Assembly (NCBI RefSeq): GCF_002531755.2
Contig: NZ_CP034998.1
Span: forward strand, 1,240,001 to 1,304,000
Source: Rhizobium acidisoli
Lineage (GTDB): Bacteria > Pseudomonadota > Alphaproteobacteria > Rhizobiales > Rhizobiaceae
DNA length: 64,000 bases
Reading direction: 5' to 3'
Made by a program: the position numbers and the translations under genes. The notes below the pieces were generated by a model. That model searched no databases. It worked only from the letters and a program-made list of their open reading frames with translations, and was not told the origin of the DNA. Below are positions 46,221-57,396 of the stretch, in pieces. Numbering within the stretch: the stretch's first letter is position 1; each line of letters begins with the position of its first letter.

Positions 46221-46235
46221 GAACAAAAACAGAAC
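46221..46235 (-). promoter_or_regulatory. LexA (SOS) operator upstream of the DUF5680 gene
   Basis: GAACAAAAACAGAAC, which as the complement reads GTTCTGTTTTTGTTC. This fits the alphaproteobacterial LexA operator GTTC-N7-GTTC exactly, with the T-rich centre usual in strong sites. It lies about 52 bases before the minus-strand DUF5680 start, in promoter position. Confidence 0.7.
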
Positions 46236-46409
46236 AATAACGGGAAGCAAGCGGGTCGCCGTAAGAGGCGGTCTGCCGCGCAAGCAGCATGTCCCAGCGT
46301 CACCGATTGCGAAAGGACCGGAGCGGCCCAACGGATCGCGCACAGTCCCCGCCGATTCGCGATGTGCGTCCGGGGTTTTCAAACGCAAGAAAGAAGGAAA
46401 AGATTCCTG

Positions 46410-46438
46410 TTGACAATGGAACATATATCGAACAAATT
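46410..46438 (+). promoter_or_regulatory. Promoter with LexA (SOS) operator before the 28-residue microprotein gene
   Basis: TTGACA at 46410-46415 is a perfect -35. GAACATATATCGAAC at 46419-46433 fits GAAC-N7-GAAC, the LexA operator on the other strand, and lies in the spacer just before a possible -10 (CAAATT, 46433-46438). LexA bound here would block RNA polymerase. The microprotein ATG is 33 bases after the operator. Confidence 0.7.
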
Positions 46439-46466
46439 GAAAACATAACGAGTAAAGGAGAGCCAA

Positions 46467-46553
46467 ATGACTGACATGATCCGTGATATCGCAGCATTCA
46501 CCTCCATCGCAATGTTCGTCGCCAGCTTCTCCCTCATCGTCATGGCGATCTAA
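46467..46553 (+). CDS. 28-residue single-helix membrane microprotein, probable SOS gene
   Basis: Too short for usual gene finders. AAAGGAG at 46454-46460 is a near-perfect ribosome-binding site, 6 bases before ATG. The product begins MTDMIRDIAAFTS and continues IAMFVASFSLIVMAI to a TAA, so an N-terminal polar segment of about 7 residues leads into one hydrophobic helix reaching the C-terminus. The upstream -35 with an internal LexA operator points to DNA-damage induction. Size and topology recall SOS-induced small membrane proteins such as SidA of Caulobacter (division inhibitor) and TisB of E. coli; homology is not claimed. A 10-bp hairpin follows the stop. Confidence 0.7.
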   Translation: MTDMIRDIAAFTSIAMFVASFSLIVMAI

Positions 46554-46563
46554 AGTTTTCAGG

Positions 46564-46588
46564 GGACCGCATGCCAAACATGCGGTCC
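46564..46588 (+). other. Hairpin after the microprotein gene
   Basis: GGACCGCATG-CCAAA-CATGCGGTCC, 10 perfect base pairs, 10 bases after the stop codon. There is no T run, so it is not a classical terminator; it could protect the short message or act with Rho. Confidence 0.6.
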
Positions 46589-46670
46589 GGACGCGGGACT
46601 TCTTCTGGACATCATCGCCCTCTATGCCGACAATGCGTCCGATTCATTCGGGTGATTGGGAAGGCATGAC

Positions 46671-50165
<3,495 letters not shown>

Positions 50166-50168
<3 letters not shown>

Positions 50169-50241
50169 TCATCTCGGGGTGATGCACATCAACCCGCGCG
50201 ATTTGATCATCCTGGGGTGATTGCGATCAACCCCGGGTGAT
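50166..50241. repeat. Two tandem 38-bp direct repeats between dnaE and the L,D-transpeptidase gene
   Basis: Units 50166-50203 and 50204-50241 share TGATCATC, GGGGTGAT and ATCAACCC at identical spacing and differ in the bases between. The stop codon of dnaE lies in the first unit and that of the convergent transpeptidase gene in the second. Each unit can fold (GGGGTGAT against ATCAACCC). Probably a local duplication that serves as a shared 3' end. Confidence 0.75.
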
Positions 50242-51483
50242 GGTGATGAAATCCGTGCCTTCGCCGGTATCCCGGCCGAGGCCGGTATCGGAGATCGTCA
50301 GCGTCGAGCCGGGCGCGATCAGCGCCTCGATCCTGCGGCGGGTCTCCTCCGGGATCTTGATGCGGCTGAGCGACCGGGCAATCGGCCTGCCGCTGACGAT
50401 CGAGCTTTCCTGATTGGTGACGCCGAGCCGCTTCATCGTCTCGCGCGAGAGATTGTTTTCGAGCGTGATGCCGAGCCAATCCGCCGTACCGGCCTTTTCA
50501 TCGAGTGCATGCAGCGTGAAGAAATGCGTGCCGAGCGCCAGGCCCGGATCGGCGATCGTCACCGGCGCTTCGAAGATCGGCTTGAACGCCCGGCGCACCA
50601 TGATGACGCCGTTCGGCGGCTCACCCTTGCCTGTGGCGGCATAGACAGATTTGAGCAGCGTGTCGGAGATGAGGTTCCTGTCGCCGGCAAATTCCGCCGG
50701 CCGCAGCGTCTTGAATGCTTTGATCGCTTGCACGGTCGCCGGCCCGAGCAACCCGTCCGGATCGCCGGCGGAAAAGCCGAGCTGGTTGAGCAGGGTCTGG
50801 ATGTCGATCACCGTCTCGCGCAGCGTGCGGCGGGTGATCAGCATGCTGATCGGTTCGGATGGCCGCTCGGCTTCGGGCGCCGCAGCCGGCGGCGCTGCCG
50901 GCATCGGCATCGCAGCCGTGTCGTTCATCGCCACCTGCACCGGTGTGCCCGGGCTGTCCGGCATCGAAGGCCGCAGTTCGACATCCGAAAGCAGCAGCAT
51001 CGGCGCCGGCGCCTCTGGATGGAAAAGGGTCGGATGGTCGATCGGCTGCGGCACCACTTCGCCGTCGCTGATGATGACCGGAATGCCGGGCTCGGTCATC
51101 CCGTAAAGCTTTTTTGCAAAAGCGCCGGGCATGCGCACGCAGCCGTGCGAGGCCGGATAGCGCGGCACGGAATTGGATTCGTGCAGCGCAATGCCCGACC
51201 ATGTCAGCCTTTGCATGAAGGGCATCGGCGCGTTCGAATAGAGATTGGATTCGTGGTATTTCTGCTTTTCGAGCACCGAGAAGATGCCGCTCGGCGTCGT
51301 GTGCCCGTCCTTGCCTGTCGAGACCTTCGAGGTCGCGACGACCTCGGTGCCGTCATAGACCGCAAGCGACTGCTTGTCCTTCGAGACGATGATCTGCAGC
51401 GTGCGCGCATCCGCGGCAAGAGCAGGGTGCACGAGTGCGGTGGCCGACAGCAAGCCGAGGCCGAAGACGAGACGCGAGAACAT
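50227..51483 (-). CDS. L,D-transpeptidase (YkuD domain) with peptidoglycan-binding region
   Basis: 418 residues. MFSRLVFGLGLLSATALVHP followed by ALAADA is a signal peptide, so it acts in the periplasm. The YkuD catalytic segment is ALHESNSVPRYPASHGCVRM with the nucleophilic Cys. It cross-links peptidoglycan or attaches proteins. A Pro/Ala-rich linker follows (about residues 200-235), then a peptidoglycan-binding-type repeat (LLNQLGFSAGDPDGLLGPAT). The frame opens at 51516; 51483 puts the signal peptide at the N-terminus. No good ribosome-binding site is seen for either start. Rhizobiales depend heavily on L,D-cross-links for polar growth. Confidence 0.9.
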   Translation of the reverse strand: MFSRLVFGLGLLSATALVHPALAADARTLQIIVSKDKQSLAVYDGTEVVATSKVSTGKDGHTTPSGIFSVLEKQKYHESNLYSNAPMPFMQRLTWSGIALHESNSVPRYPASHGCVRMPGAFAKKLYGMTEPGIPVIISDGEVVPQPIDHPTLFHPEAPAPMLLLSDVELRPSMPDSPGTPVQVAMNDTAAMPMPAAPPAAAPEAERPSEPISMLITRRTLRETVIDIQTLLNQLGFSAGDPDGLLGPATVQAIKAFKTLRPAEFAGDRNLISDTLLKSVYAATGKGEPPNGVIMVRRAFKPIFEAPVTIADPGLALGTHFFTLHALDEKAGTADWLGITLENNLSRETMKRLGVTNQESSIVSGRPIARSLSRIKIPEETRRRIEALIAPGSTLTISDTGLGRDTGEGTDFITITRG

Positions 51484-51575
51484 GATAGCCAACCATACGC
51501 AATACTTGCCCGGCACATTATGGGACGAAGTTTAAGGAAGATTTTATGGGCCGCGCGGCGCTCACGGCTCACGCT

Positions 51576-52871
51576 TTAGTGATCGCGCTTGCCGCTGCCG
51601 AAGGTGTAGCCGGTCTCGACGGTGTTCTTGCCGAACTTGTCGCGCAGCTTGTCCATCGCCGCTTCGGCCGCCGCCCGCCGGCCCGATTGCCGGTCGATGA
51701 GATCGGGCGGATCGGCACGGGCGGCATCGCCGAGATCGGTGACGCCGATGCCGAGCAGCCGGAACTTCGTGCCGTCCGTCTCCTTTTCGAGAAGCTCGAG
51801 CCCGGTGCGAAAGATCCGGTCGGCAAGCTGGGTCGGGTCTTCGAGCTTGCGGTTGCGCGTGCGTAACTTGAACTCGGCGGTCTTTAGCTTCAGGACCACG
51901 GTCTGGCCGGCGATGTCGTTTTTCTTCAGCCGCCAGGAGACCTTTTCCGAGAGATTGCGCAGGATCGGCACCAGATCGTCATAACGCCAGATGTCGTCGA
52001 AGAAGGTGGTCTCCGCTGAAACGCTCTTGGCCGCGTCGTTGAGATGCACTTCACGGTCGTCGATCCCGCGCGACAGCCGGGCGAGCCGCTGGCCGATGCT
52101 GCCGTAGCGGCGCATCAGGTCGTTTTCCTCCATCTGCTGCAACTGGCTGATGGTGCGGATACCATCAGCCTCCAGCGTCGCCGCAAAGGCCTTGCCGACG
52201 CCCCAGATCGTGGTCACCGGACGCGGCGCCAGAAACTCGACCGCTTCCTCGCGCCCGATAACCGAAAAGCCGCGCGGCTTCTGCAGGTCGGAGGCGACCT
52301 TGGCGAGGAATTTGCAATAGGAAAGCCCGACCGACACGCTGATGCCGATCTCCTTCTCGACCCGGCGGGCGAATTTGGCCAGGGTGCGGGCCGGCGGGTC
52401 GTGATGCAGCCTCTCGGTGCCGCCAAGCTCCAGAAAGGCCTCGTCGATCGACAGCGGCTGCACCAGCGGCGTCAGATCCTGCATCATGGCGCGGACCTGG
52501 CGCCCGACCCGGACGTATTTTTCCATGTCGGGGCGGATGACGATCGCCTCGGGGCAGGCTTCCAGCGCCTTGAACATCGGCATCGCCGACCGCACGCCGT
52601 GGATGCGGGCGATATAGCAGGCGGTGGAAACGACGCCGCGTTTGCCGCCGCCGATGATCACAGGCTTGTCGGCAAGGTCCGGATTGTCGCGTTTCTCGAC
52701 GGCCGCATAAAAGGCGTCGCAATCGATATGCGCAAGCGTCAAGGCATAGAGCTCGCGATGGCGCACCAGACGCGGGCTGCCGCAGGACACGCAGCGGCGC
52801 GCCTCGCCCTTCTGCTCGGCAAGGCAGTCGCGACAGAAGCCGGGTGTCTTGTCGGGCGCGGGCGTCATCAT
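51576..52871 (-). CDS. dinB: DNA polymerase IV with N-terminal zinc-ribbon-like segment
   Basis: 431-residue Y-family translesion polymerase. Catalytic motifs are [14 protein letters not shown] and [14 protein letters not shown]. The thumb helix-hairpin-helix appears as [19 protein letters not shown], and the little-finger domain lies near [15 protein letters not shown]. The first 30 residues carry four Cys in [19 protein letters not shown], an extension of some rhizobial DinB proteins. The frame opens at 52898, but the LexA-type site at 52874-52888 and family comparison favour ATG 52871 (or 52868). No Shine-Dalgarno precedes either, so a leaderless message is possible. Confidence 0.93.
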   Translation of the reverse strand: MMTPAPDKTPGFCRDCLAEQKGEARRCVSCGSPRLVRHRELYALTLAHIDCDAFYAAVEKRDNPDLADKPVIIGGGKRGVVSTACYIARIHGVRSAMPMFKALEACPEAIVIRPDMEKYVRVGRQVRAMMQDLTPLVQPLSIDEAFLELGGTERLHHDPPARTLAKFARRVEKEIGISVSVGLSYCKFLAKVASDLQKPRGFSVIGREEAVEFLAPRPVTTIWGVGKAFAATLEADGIRTISQLQQMEENDLMRRYGSIGQRLARLSRGIDDREVHLNDAAKSVSAETTFFDDIWRYDDLVPILRNLSEKVSWRLKKNDIAGQTVVLKLKTAEFKLRTRNRKLEDPTQLADRIFRTGLELLEKETDGTKFRLLGIGVTDLGDAARADPPDLIDRQSGRRAAAEAAMDKLRDKFGKNTVETGYTFGSGKRDH

Positions 52872-52873
52872 GA

Positions 52874-52888
52874 GAACAAAGGTTGAAC
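52874..52888 (-). promoter_or_regulatory. LexA (SOS) operator at the dinB start
   Basis: GAACAAAGGTTGAAC, complement GTTCAACCTTTGTTC, fits GTTC-N7-GTTC exactly. It ends two bases before the dinB ATG at 52871 and lies about 55 bases before the divergent acetyltransferase gene. LexA control of dinB is known in many bacteria; here it is inferred from the site. Confidence 0.7.
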
Positions 52889-52943
52889 GCCGCGACACTA
52901 CGCCTTAAGCTTCCGAGTCTCAAGAGAGGCGGGAGCTTTGCCT

Positions 52944-53531
52944 TTGGATAACGATCTTCGTTTCGAGCCGGTAACGGCAGAACGCTGGGACGACTTCGAA
53001 ACCCTGTTCGGACCGCAGGGTGCCTTCTACAATTGCTGGTGCGTCGCCTTGCGCCTGCCGCATGCGATCAGAACGAAGATGGCGGCCGACGAGCGCAAGG
53101 TGCATATGCACGATCGGATCAAGGCCGGGCCGCCGCCGGGCATTCTCTGTTATGCCGACGGGGCGCCGGTCGCCTGGGTGCAGGTCGGGCCGCGCCATGA
53201 CGTGCCGCAGTTCAATTCGCCGCGCACGGTCTCGCGGCCGCTGGAGGAGGGCGATGCGGACGATCCGTCGATCTGGGCCGTCAGCTGCTTCTTCCTGCTG
53301 CCGCGCTTGCGCGGCAAGGGCATGAGCCATCGCCTGCTTTCGCTGGCGATCGATCATGCGCGGCGCCAGGGCGCGCGGTTGCTCGAAGCCTGTCCGATCG
53401 ATCATGTGAAGCAGTCGAAATCGGTGACGCTGTGCATCGGCTCGACGGCGATCTTCGATGCGGCCGGTTTCGAGACGGTAGCGCGGCGCAAGGACGGCCG
53501 ACCGCTCATGCGGCTGGAACTGCAGGGCTGA
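52944..53531 (+). CDS. GNAT-family acetyltransferase
   Basis: 195 residues. The acetyl-CoA-binding region is WAVSCFFLLPRLRGKGMSHR, with R-x-x-G-K-G matching the GNAT motif A, followed by LLSLAIDHARRQGARLLEAC. The N-terminal half has FYNCWCVALRLPHAIRTKM, as in some uncharacterised GNATs. The substrate is unknown. TTG at 52944 is preferred because GGGAG at 52931-52935 lies 8 bases before it; TTG 52938 is too close. It is divergent from dinB and overlaps the 3' end of the HAD gene by 26 bases. Confidence 0.8.
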   Translation: MDNDLRFEPVTAERWDDFETLFGPQGAFYNCWCVALRLPHAIRTKMAADERKVHMHDRIKAGPPPGILCYADGAPVAWVQVGPRHDVPQFNSPRTVSRPLEEGDADDPSIWAVSCFFLLPRLRGKGMSHRLLSLAIDHARRQGARLLEACPIDHVKQSKSVTLCIGSTAIFDAAGFETVARRKDGRPLMRLELQG

Positions 53532-54189
53532 AAGCGCCGGCAAGGAAGTGCGCCTCGATCAGCGCGGCGGCATCAGTCCAGTCGCTGACGCGGGTGATGT
53601 CGTCGGCTGCCGCCGGCGCGAAACGATGGACGGGGGAGTCGGGCATCAGGTGAATCAGCAGGCAATCGGCAACATGTTCCCTAACGGAATGCAGATTGCG
53701 CGCCATATCATCGATGAAGACGACGGGAAGGGAGCGGCTGGCATGCAAAGCGTGAACGATCGGCCCTTTGGGCTCTTCGCTGGCAAGCAGCGGAAAAAGC
53801 AGGCCCATCCTGTCGAGCAGGCGGCGGCGCTGGTCCTGGAACCGCGGCTGCATGGCCGTCAGGAAAAGCACGTCGGCGGCCTCGGAAAGCCGGCCGAGCG
53901 TCTCGACGACGCGATCGAGCGGCGTCTGCCACAGCTCTTGCGCCTCGAAGAATTCCTCGATCAGCCGGCTGACCCGCTGATCCTCGATCTCCGCGCCATC
54001 GGCCTGCGAGACGATGTTGCCGTGGAGCCGGAACGAGCGCGGCAGGAAGGCATGCCCCCGGCTTTCAAGAAAAAGCTGGAACGGGCCGATGAACTGCAGC
54101 ACGACATCGTCGACGTCGCAGACGATCAGCGGCCGTTCGCCGAGCCGGATATGCGAGGTATCGAGTTGCGCTATGCCGGTCACCGTCAA
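53506..54189 (-). CDS. HAD-like hydrolase family protein
   Basis: 227 residues. The N-terminal motif LIVCDVDDVVLQF gives the DxD nucleophile pair of the HAD fold, LFLTAMQPR fits motif II (Thr), EEPKGPIVHALHA supplies the Lys, and VVFIDDMARNLHSV is the acidic motif IV. All HAD motifs are therefore present, but the substrate is unknown. Its start overlaps the DUF3572 stop by 4 bases, so the two are translationally coupled. The 3' end overlaps the convergent acetyltransferase gene. Confidence 0.78.
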   Translation of the reverse strand: MTVTGIAQLDTSHIRLGERPLIVCDVDDVVLQFIGPFQLFLESRGHAFLPRSFRLHGNIVSQADGAEIEDQRVSRLIEEFFEAQELWQTPLDRVVETLGRLSEAADVLFLTAMQPRFQDQRRRLLDRMGLLFPLLASEEPKGPIVHALHASRSLPVVFIDDMARNLHSVREHVADCLLIHLMPDSPVHRFAPAAADDITRVSDWTDAAALIEAHFLAGAFSPAVPAA

Positions 54190-54494
54190 TATTCCCCGGA
54201 ATCGAGGCCCGGCGAGGAGAAATGCTGCCAGGCGGCGGTGACCGTTTCCGGGCTGATGCCGCTCGCCGTGCAGAAAGCCATCGCCGTCGGTTCGTGGTTT
54301 ATCAGGAAATCCATCATGCCGGCGAGAAAGCCGGGATCGTTGACGGCGCTGCGCACCTGGCCGGGCGCAACACCGGTCAGCGCAAGAAATCGGCCGAACA
54401 TGTCGGGATCGTCGGCAAGCCAGCCGAGCACGGCGATCGCGGTCGCGTGCGGGTCGGCGGCCGGTTGTTTCGAAGTCTTGAAGTTGCTTTGCAT
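54186..54494 (-). CDS. DUF3572 domain protein
   Basis: 102-residue small helical protein. ATAIAVLGWLADDPDMFGRF and LALTGVAPGQVRSAVNDPGF followed by FLINHEPTAMAFCTASG match DUF3572, a family found in alphaproteobacteria, often near divK. No signal peptide or catalytic motif. It overlaps the HAD gene downstream and is divergent from divK, with which it shares a 132-base control region. Confidence 0.85.
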   Translation of the reverse strand: MQSNFKTSKQPAADPHATAIAVLGWLADDPDMFGRFLALTGVAPGQVRSAVNDPGFLAGMMDFLINHEPTAMAFCTASGISPETVTAAWQHFSSPGLDSGEY

Positions 54495-54626
54495 TTCGAG
54501 GGGTAAGTTACCTTTTCTTCAACCAAATACCGCTAGCGTGCGCTATCGGTTTCACGGAGCAATTGTCCGCATGTGCCTTTCTCATGGGACGAACCGCTGC
54601 GCGAACGGACGTAGGGACAGCTTGTC

Positions 54627-54998
54627 ATGCCCAAACAGGTGATGATTGTAGAAGATAACGAGCTTAACATGAAGCTCTTTCGCGACCTCATCGAGGCGTC
54701 CGGTTATACCACGATCCAGACCAGAAACGGCATGGAGGCGCTTGATCTGGCGCGCAAGCATCGCCCCGACCTCATCCTGATGGATATACAGCTTCCCGAG
54801 GTCTCCGGCCTCGAAGTCACCAAATGGCTGAAGGAAGACGACGAGCTGCACGTGATTCCCGTCATCGCCGTCACGGCTTTCGCGATGAAGGGCGACGAGG
54901 AGCGGATCCGCCAGGGCGGCTGCGAAGCCTATGTTTCCAAGCCGATCTCGGTTCCGAAATTCATCGAGACGATCAAGACCTATCTGGGCGATGCCTGA
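54627..54998 (+). CDS. divK: Response regulator DivK
   Basis: 123-residue single-domain receiver that controls the cell-cycle kinase DivL-CckA and so CtrA activity. Phosphoacceptor Asp53 is in [13 protein letters not shown]; the acidic pair is in MIVEDNELN; Thr is in [11 protein letters not shown] and Lys in [10 protein letters not shown]. The following gene, 18 bases on, is pleD, the conserved alphaproteobacterial divK-pleD order. A CtrA-like site lies upstream at 54508-54522. Confidence 0.95.
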   Translation: MPKQVMIVEDNELNMKLFRDLIEASGYTTIQTRNGMEALDLARKHRPDLILMDIQLPEVSGLEVTKWLKEDDELHVIPVIAVTAFAMKGDEERIRQGGCEAYVSKPISVPKFIETIKTYLGDA

Positions 54999-55016
54999 CG
55001 CATCGGAAAGACAGCT

Positions 55017-56390
55017 ATGACTGCGCGAATACTGGTGGTTGACGATATTCCGGCCAATGTGAAGCTGCTCGAAGCGCGGCTGCTTGCGGAGTATTTCGAC
55101 GTGATGACCGCAGCCGACGGCTACACGGCGCTGGCGATCTGCGAGCGCAACCAGGTCGATCTGATCCTGCTCGACATCATGATGCCCGGCATAGACGGCT
55201 TCGAGGTCTGCGAGCGGCTGAAGGCCAACCGCAAGACTGCCCATATTCCTGTCGTCATGGTCACGGCACTGGATCAGCCGGCCGATCGCGTCCGCGGTCT
55301 GAAGGCCGGTGCCGACGATTTCCTCACCAAGCCGGTCAACGACCTTCAGCTGATCTCACGGGTGAAGAGCCTGCTGCGGCTGAAGACGTTGAGCGATGAA
55401 CTGCGCATCCGCGCCGACACCGCCCATACGATGGGCATCGACGATCTCATGCGGGCAGGCGAGGGCCGCGCCGACGAGACCGGTCAGATCCTGCTCGTTG
55501 ACGGCCGCGCCAATTCGCAGGAGCGCATCATTAAGGCGGTGAAGCCCGTCGCCGACGTGCTTGCCCTTTCCGATCCGCAGGCAGCGCTCTTCGAGGCGGC
55601 CGAAAGCGCCTTCGATCTCGTCATCGTCAACGCCAATTTCGACGACTACGATCCGCTGCGCCTCTGCTCGCAGCTGCGCTCGCTGGAGCGCACCCGCTTC
55701 CTGCCGATCCTGATCATCACCGAGCAGGGCGCGGACGAGATGGTCGTGCGCGCGCTCGATCTCGGCGTCAACGATTACATCATCCGCCCGGTCGATCCCA
55801 ACGAGCTGGTTGCCCGCAGCCTGACGCAGATCCGTCGCAAGCGCTGCAACGACCGCCTGCGCGCCAGCGTCAAGCAGACGATCGAGCTTGCCGTGACCGA
55901 TCCGCTGACCGGCCTTTATAACCGGCGTTATCTCGACAATCACCTGAACGTGCTTTTCAACCGTTCGATGGCGCGGGGCCGGCCGCTTTCGGTGCTGATC
56001 ACCGATATCGATCGCTTCAAGCAGGTAAACGACACCTATGGCCATGACGGCGGCGACGAAGTGCTGCGGGAGTTTGCCAACCGCGTCCGCTCGACCATTC
56101 GCGGCGCCGACCTCGCTTGCCGCTACGGCGGGGAGGAATTCGTCGTCGTCATGCCCGATACCTCGCCGGAAATTGCCGCCGCTGTTGCCGAGCGCCTGCG
56201 CGCGGCCGTCGAAAACGCGCCCTTCATGCTGAAACACGCGGGGGAGGCGCTGAATGTCACCGCTTCCTTCGGCATCGCTTCGCGCATCGGCTCGGTGCTG
56301 ACCCCGGATCAGCTGATGAAGCAGGCCGATCTTGCGCTTTACGAGGCCAAGAATACCGGCCGCAATCGCGTCGTCGCCGCGGCCGCCTGA
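55017..56390 (+). CDS. pleD: Response regulator diguanylate cyclase PleD
   Basis: 457-residue REC-REC-GGDEF protein that makes c-di-GMP when phosphorylated and localises to the cell pole. The first receiver has phosphoacceptor Asp53 (LILLDIMMPGIDG). The second receiver, about 155-280, lacks the acceptor Asp (LVIVNANFDDYD has Asn) and serves for dimerisation. The cyclase loop GGEEF is at 371-375, with the feedback I-site RGAD five residues before it. All features match Caulobacter PleD. It is transcribed with divK. Confidence 0.95.
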   Translation: MTARILVVDDIPANVKLLEARLLAEYFDVMTAADGYTALAICERNQVDLILLDIMMPGIDGFEVCERLKANRKTAHIPVVMVTALDQPADRVRGLKAGADDFLTKPVNDLQLISRVKSLLRLKTLSDELRIRADTAHTMGIDDLMRAGEGRADETGQILLVDGRANSQERIIKAVKPVADVLALSDPQAALFEAAESAFDLVIVNANFDDYDPLRLCSQLRSLERTRFLPILIITEQGADEMVVRALDLGVNDYIIRPVDPNELVARSLTQIRRKRCNDRLRASVKQTIELAVTDPLTGLYNRRYLDNHLNVLFNRSMARGRPLSVLITDIDRFKQVNDTYGHDGGDEVLREFANRVRSTIRGADLACRYGGEEFVVVMPDTSPEIAAAVAERLRAAVENAPFMLKHAGEALNVTASFGIASRIGSVLTPDQLMKQADLALYEAKNTGRNRVVAAAA

Positions 56391-56852
56391 CGAATCACCT
56401 GTCGCCTTATGTGCCGTTTATGGGTTTTCCACCGTGGTAAGCGGATTGTTACCGATTTTTAATGCTCGCCCGCACAGCGCGGCGTGAAAAATTTGCAATC
56501 AAATAGCCCAAAAATGGATTTCCGGCTTTGCTGCGGATGCGCCGCTGCCCGATAGTCTTCAAGGCGTCCGGCCATAGCTAAAAATAAAATGCCGACTATA
56601 AAAAATGCCTTCCGCCGATGGGCGGAAATAGAGTGCCGCCGCACCACCTCACGTAGCGGGAGGGGAGGTGTAGGTTATTACGTTATATTGTCGAATTTCT
56701 TGGGTGGGTCAGCGCCTAGGCTTCATCCTTAAGCAGAGGCGATAAATCTTTGTATGTACCAAAACTGGACTTTTAACCATAGAATCAAGTCCGCAAAAAT
56801 CATCATTAAGAATTTGTTGATTTTCTTTCATTTTTGCGCAAATTATCGGCTC

Positions 56853-57042
56853 ATAAGAGAAGCGCTCCCGCTGAGGAGTTGTCGATACCCCATGATGCTC
56901 AGGTCCGCCGCATCTCCTGGGTCGTGGGGTCGGTCGGCTAGTAGGCAAGTTATAGCGGTTCCTCGTGCCGTTTTGCATGCTGGCCGACCCCCTTTCAAGA
57001 AAACGCCGCCACTTCCCGAAGATGGAAGGGCGGCGTTTTTCT
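56853..57042 (+). ncRNA. Candidate structured small RNA before the rpmG 3' end
   Basis: A weak promoter, TTGATT (56817-56822), 18 bases, AATTAT (56841-56846), would start transcription near 56853. Downstream, CCCCATGA...TCGTGGGG and GGGGTCGG...CCGACCCC can form long stems. The end is a long hairpin, AAAACGCCGCC with GGCGGCGTTTT plus CTTCC with GGAAG, followed by T (57000-57040). rpmG has its own terminator, so this one needs another transcript. No known RNA family recognised. Confidence 0.35.
57000..57040 (+). terminator. Long Rho-independent terminator of the candidate small RNA
   Basis: Sixteen base pairs in two blocks separated by one unpaired A, 7-base loop, T run at the end. A-rich left flank means it could also act on the minus strand. 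Confidence 0.85.
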
Positions 57043-57081
57043 GTTTGCGCTGTCATCGCCAAGAGGGCCAATTCGGGCAAT

Positions 57082-57117
57082 AAAAAACGCGCAACCCGAG
57101 GGCGCGCGCTTTTTGCG
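57082..57117 (-). terminator. Rho-independent terminator of rpmG
   Basis: On the minus strand AAAAAGCGCG pairs with CGCGTTTTTT around a GC-rich loop, ending in a T run, 20 bases after the rpmG stop. Confidence 0.75.
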
Positions 57118-57136
57118 AAATCCGGCAACCAAGTGA

Positions 57137-57304
57137 TTACTTGATCTTGGTTTCCTTGAACTCGACGTGCTTCTTAGCAATCGGGTCGTACTTCGTCTTC
57201 GTCATCTTGTCCGTCATCGTACGGCTGTTCTTCGTCGTGACGTAGAAGAAACCGGTGTCGGCTGTCGACAGCAGCTTGATCTTGATTGTTGTAGCCTTGG
57301 CCAT
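57137..57304 (-). CDS. rpmG: 50S ribosomal protein L33
   Basis: 55-residue large-subunit protein. [20 protein letters not shown] and [10 protein letters not shown], then [20 protein letters not shown] are diagnostic. It contains no Cys, so it is the zinc-independent (C-minus) form. The frame extends to 57400, but AGGACGACC directly before ATG 57304 and the family N-terminus fix the start. It has its own terminator. Confidence 0.97.
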   Translation of the reverse strand: MAKATTIKIKLLSTADTGFFYVTTKNSRTMTDKMTKTKYDPIAKKHVEFKETKIK

Positions 57305-57396
57305 GGTCGTCCTGCCTTTAAGAAAATGAAAGCCGTGGAAGCCGGATGGGCTCCACGGCAAATCCTGGCGCGAAACTACGAATCCCGCCCGAAAAG

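Larger units (their letters stand above)
56391..57136. other. 746-base intergenic region between pleD and rpmG
   Basis: Convergent intergenic region, AT-rich in its middle. ORFs here have poor codon use and no ribosome-binding sites, so no protein gene is accepted. The right part contains a strongly structured stretch (56853-57042) ending in a long terminator, annotated as a possible small RNA, then the minus-strand rpmG terminator. 56391-56850 shows no feature I can name. Confidence 0.5.

Noticed and set aside
56709..57128. 139-codon minus-strand ORF between pleD and rpmG
   Set aside because: It crosses two terminators, has no ribosome-binding site and no protein-like pattern.
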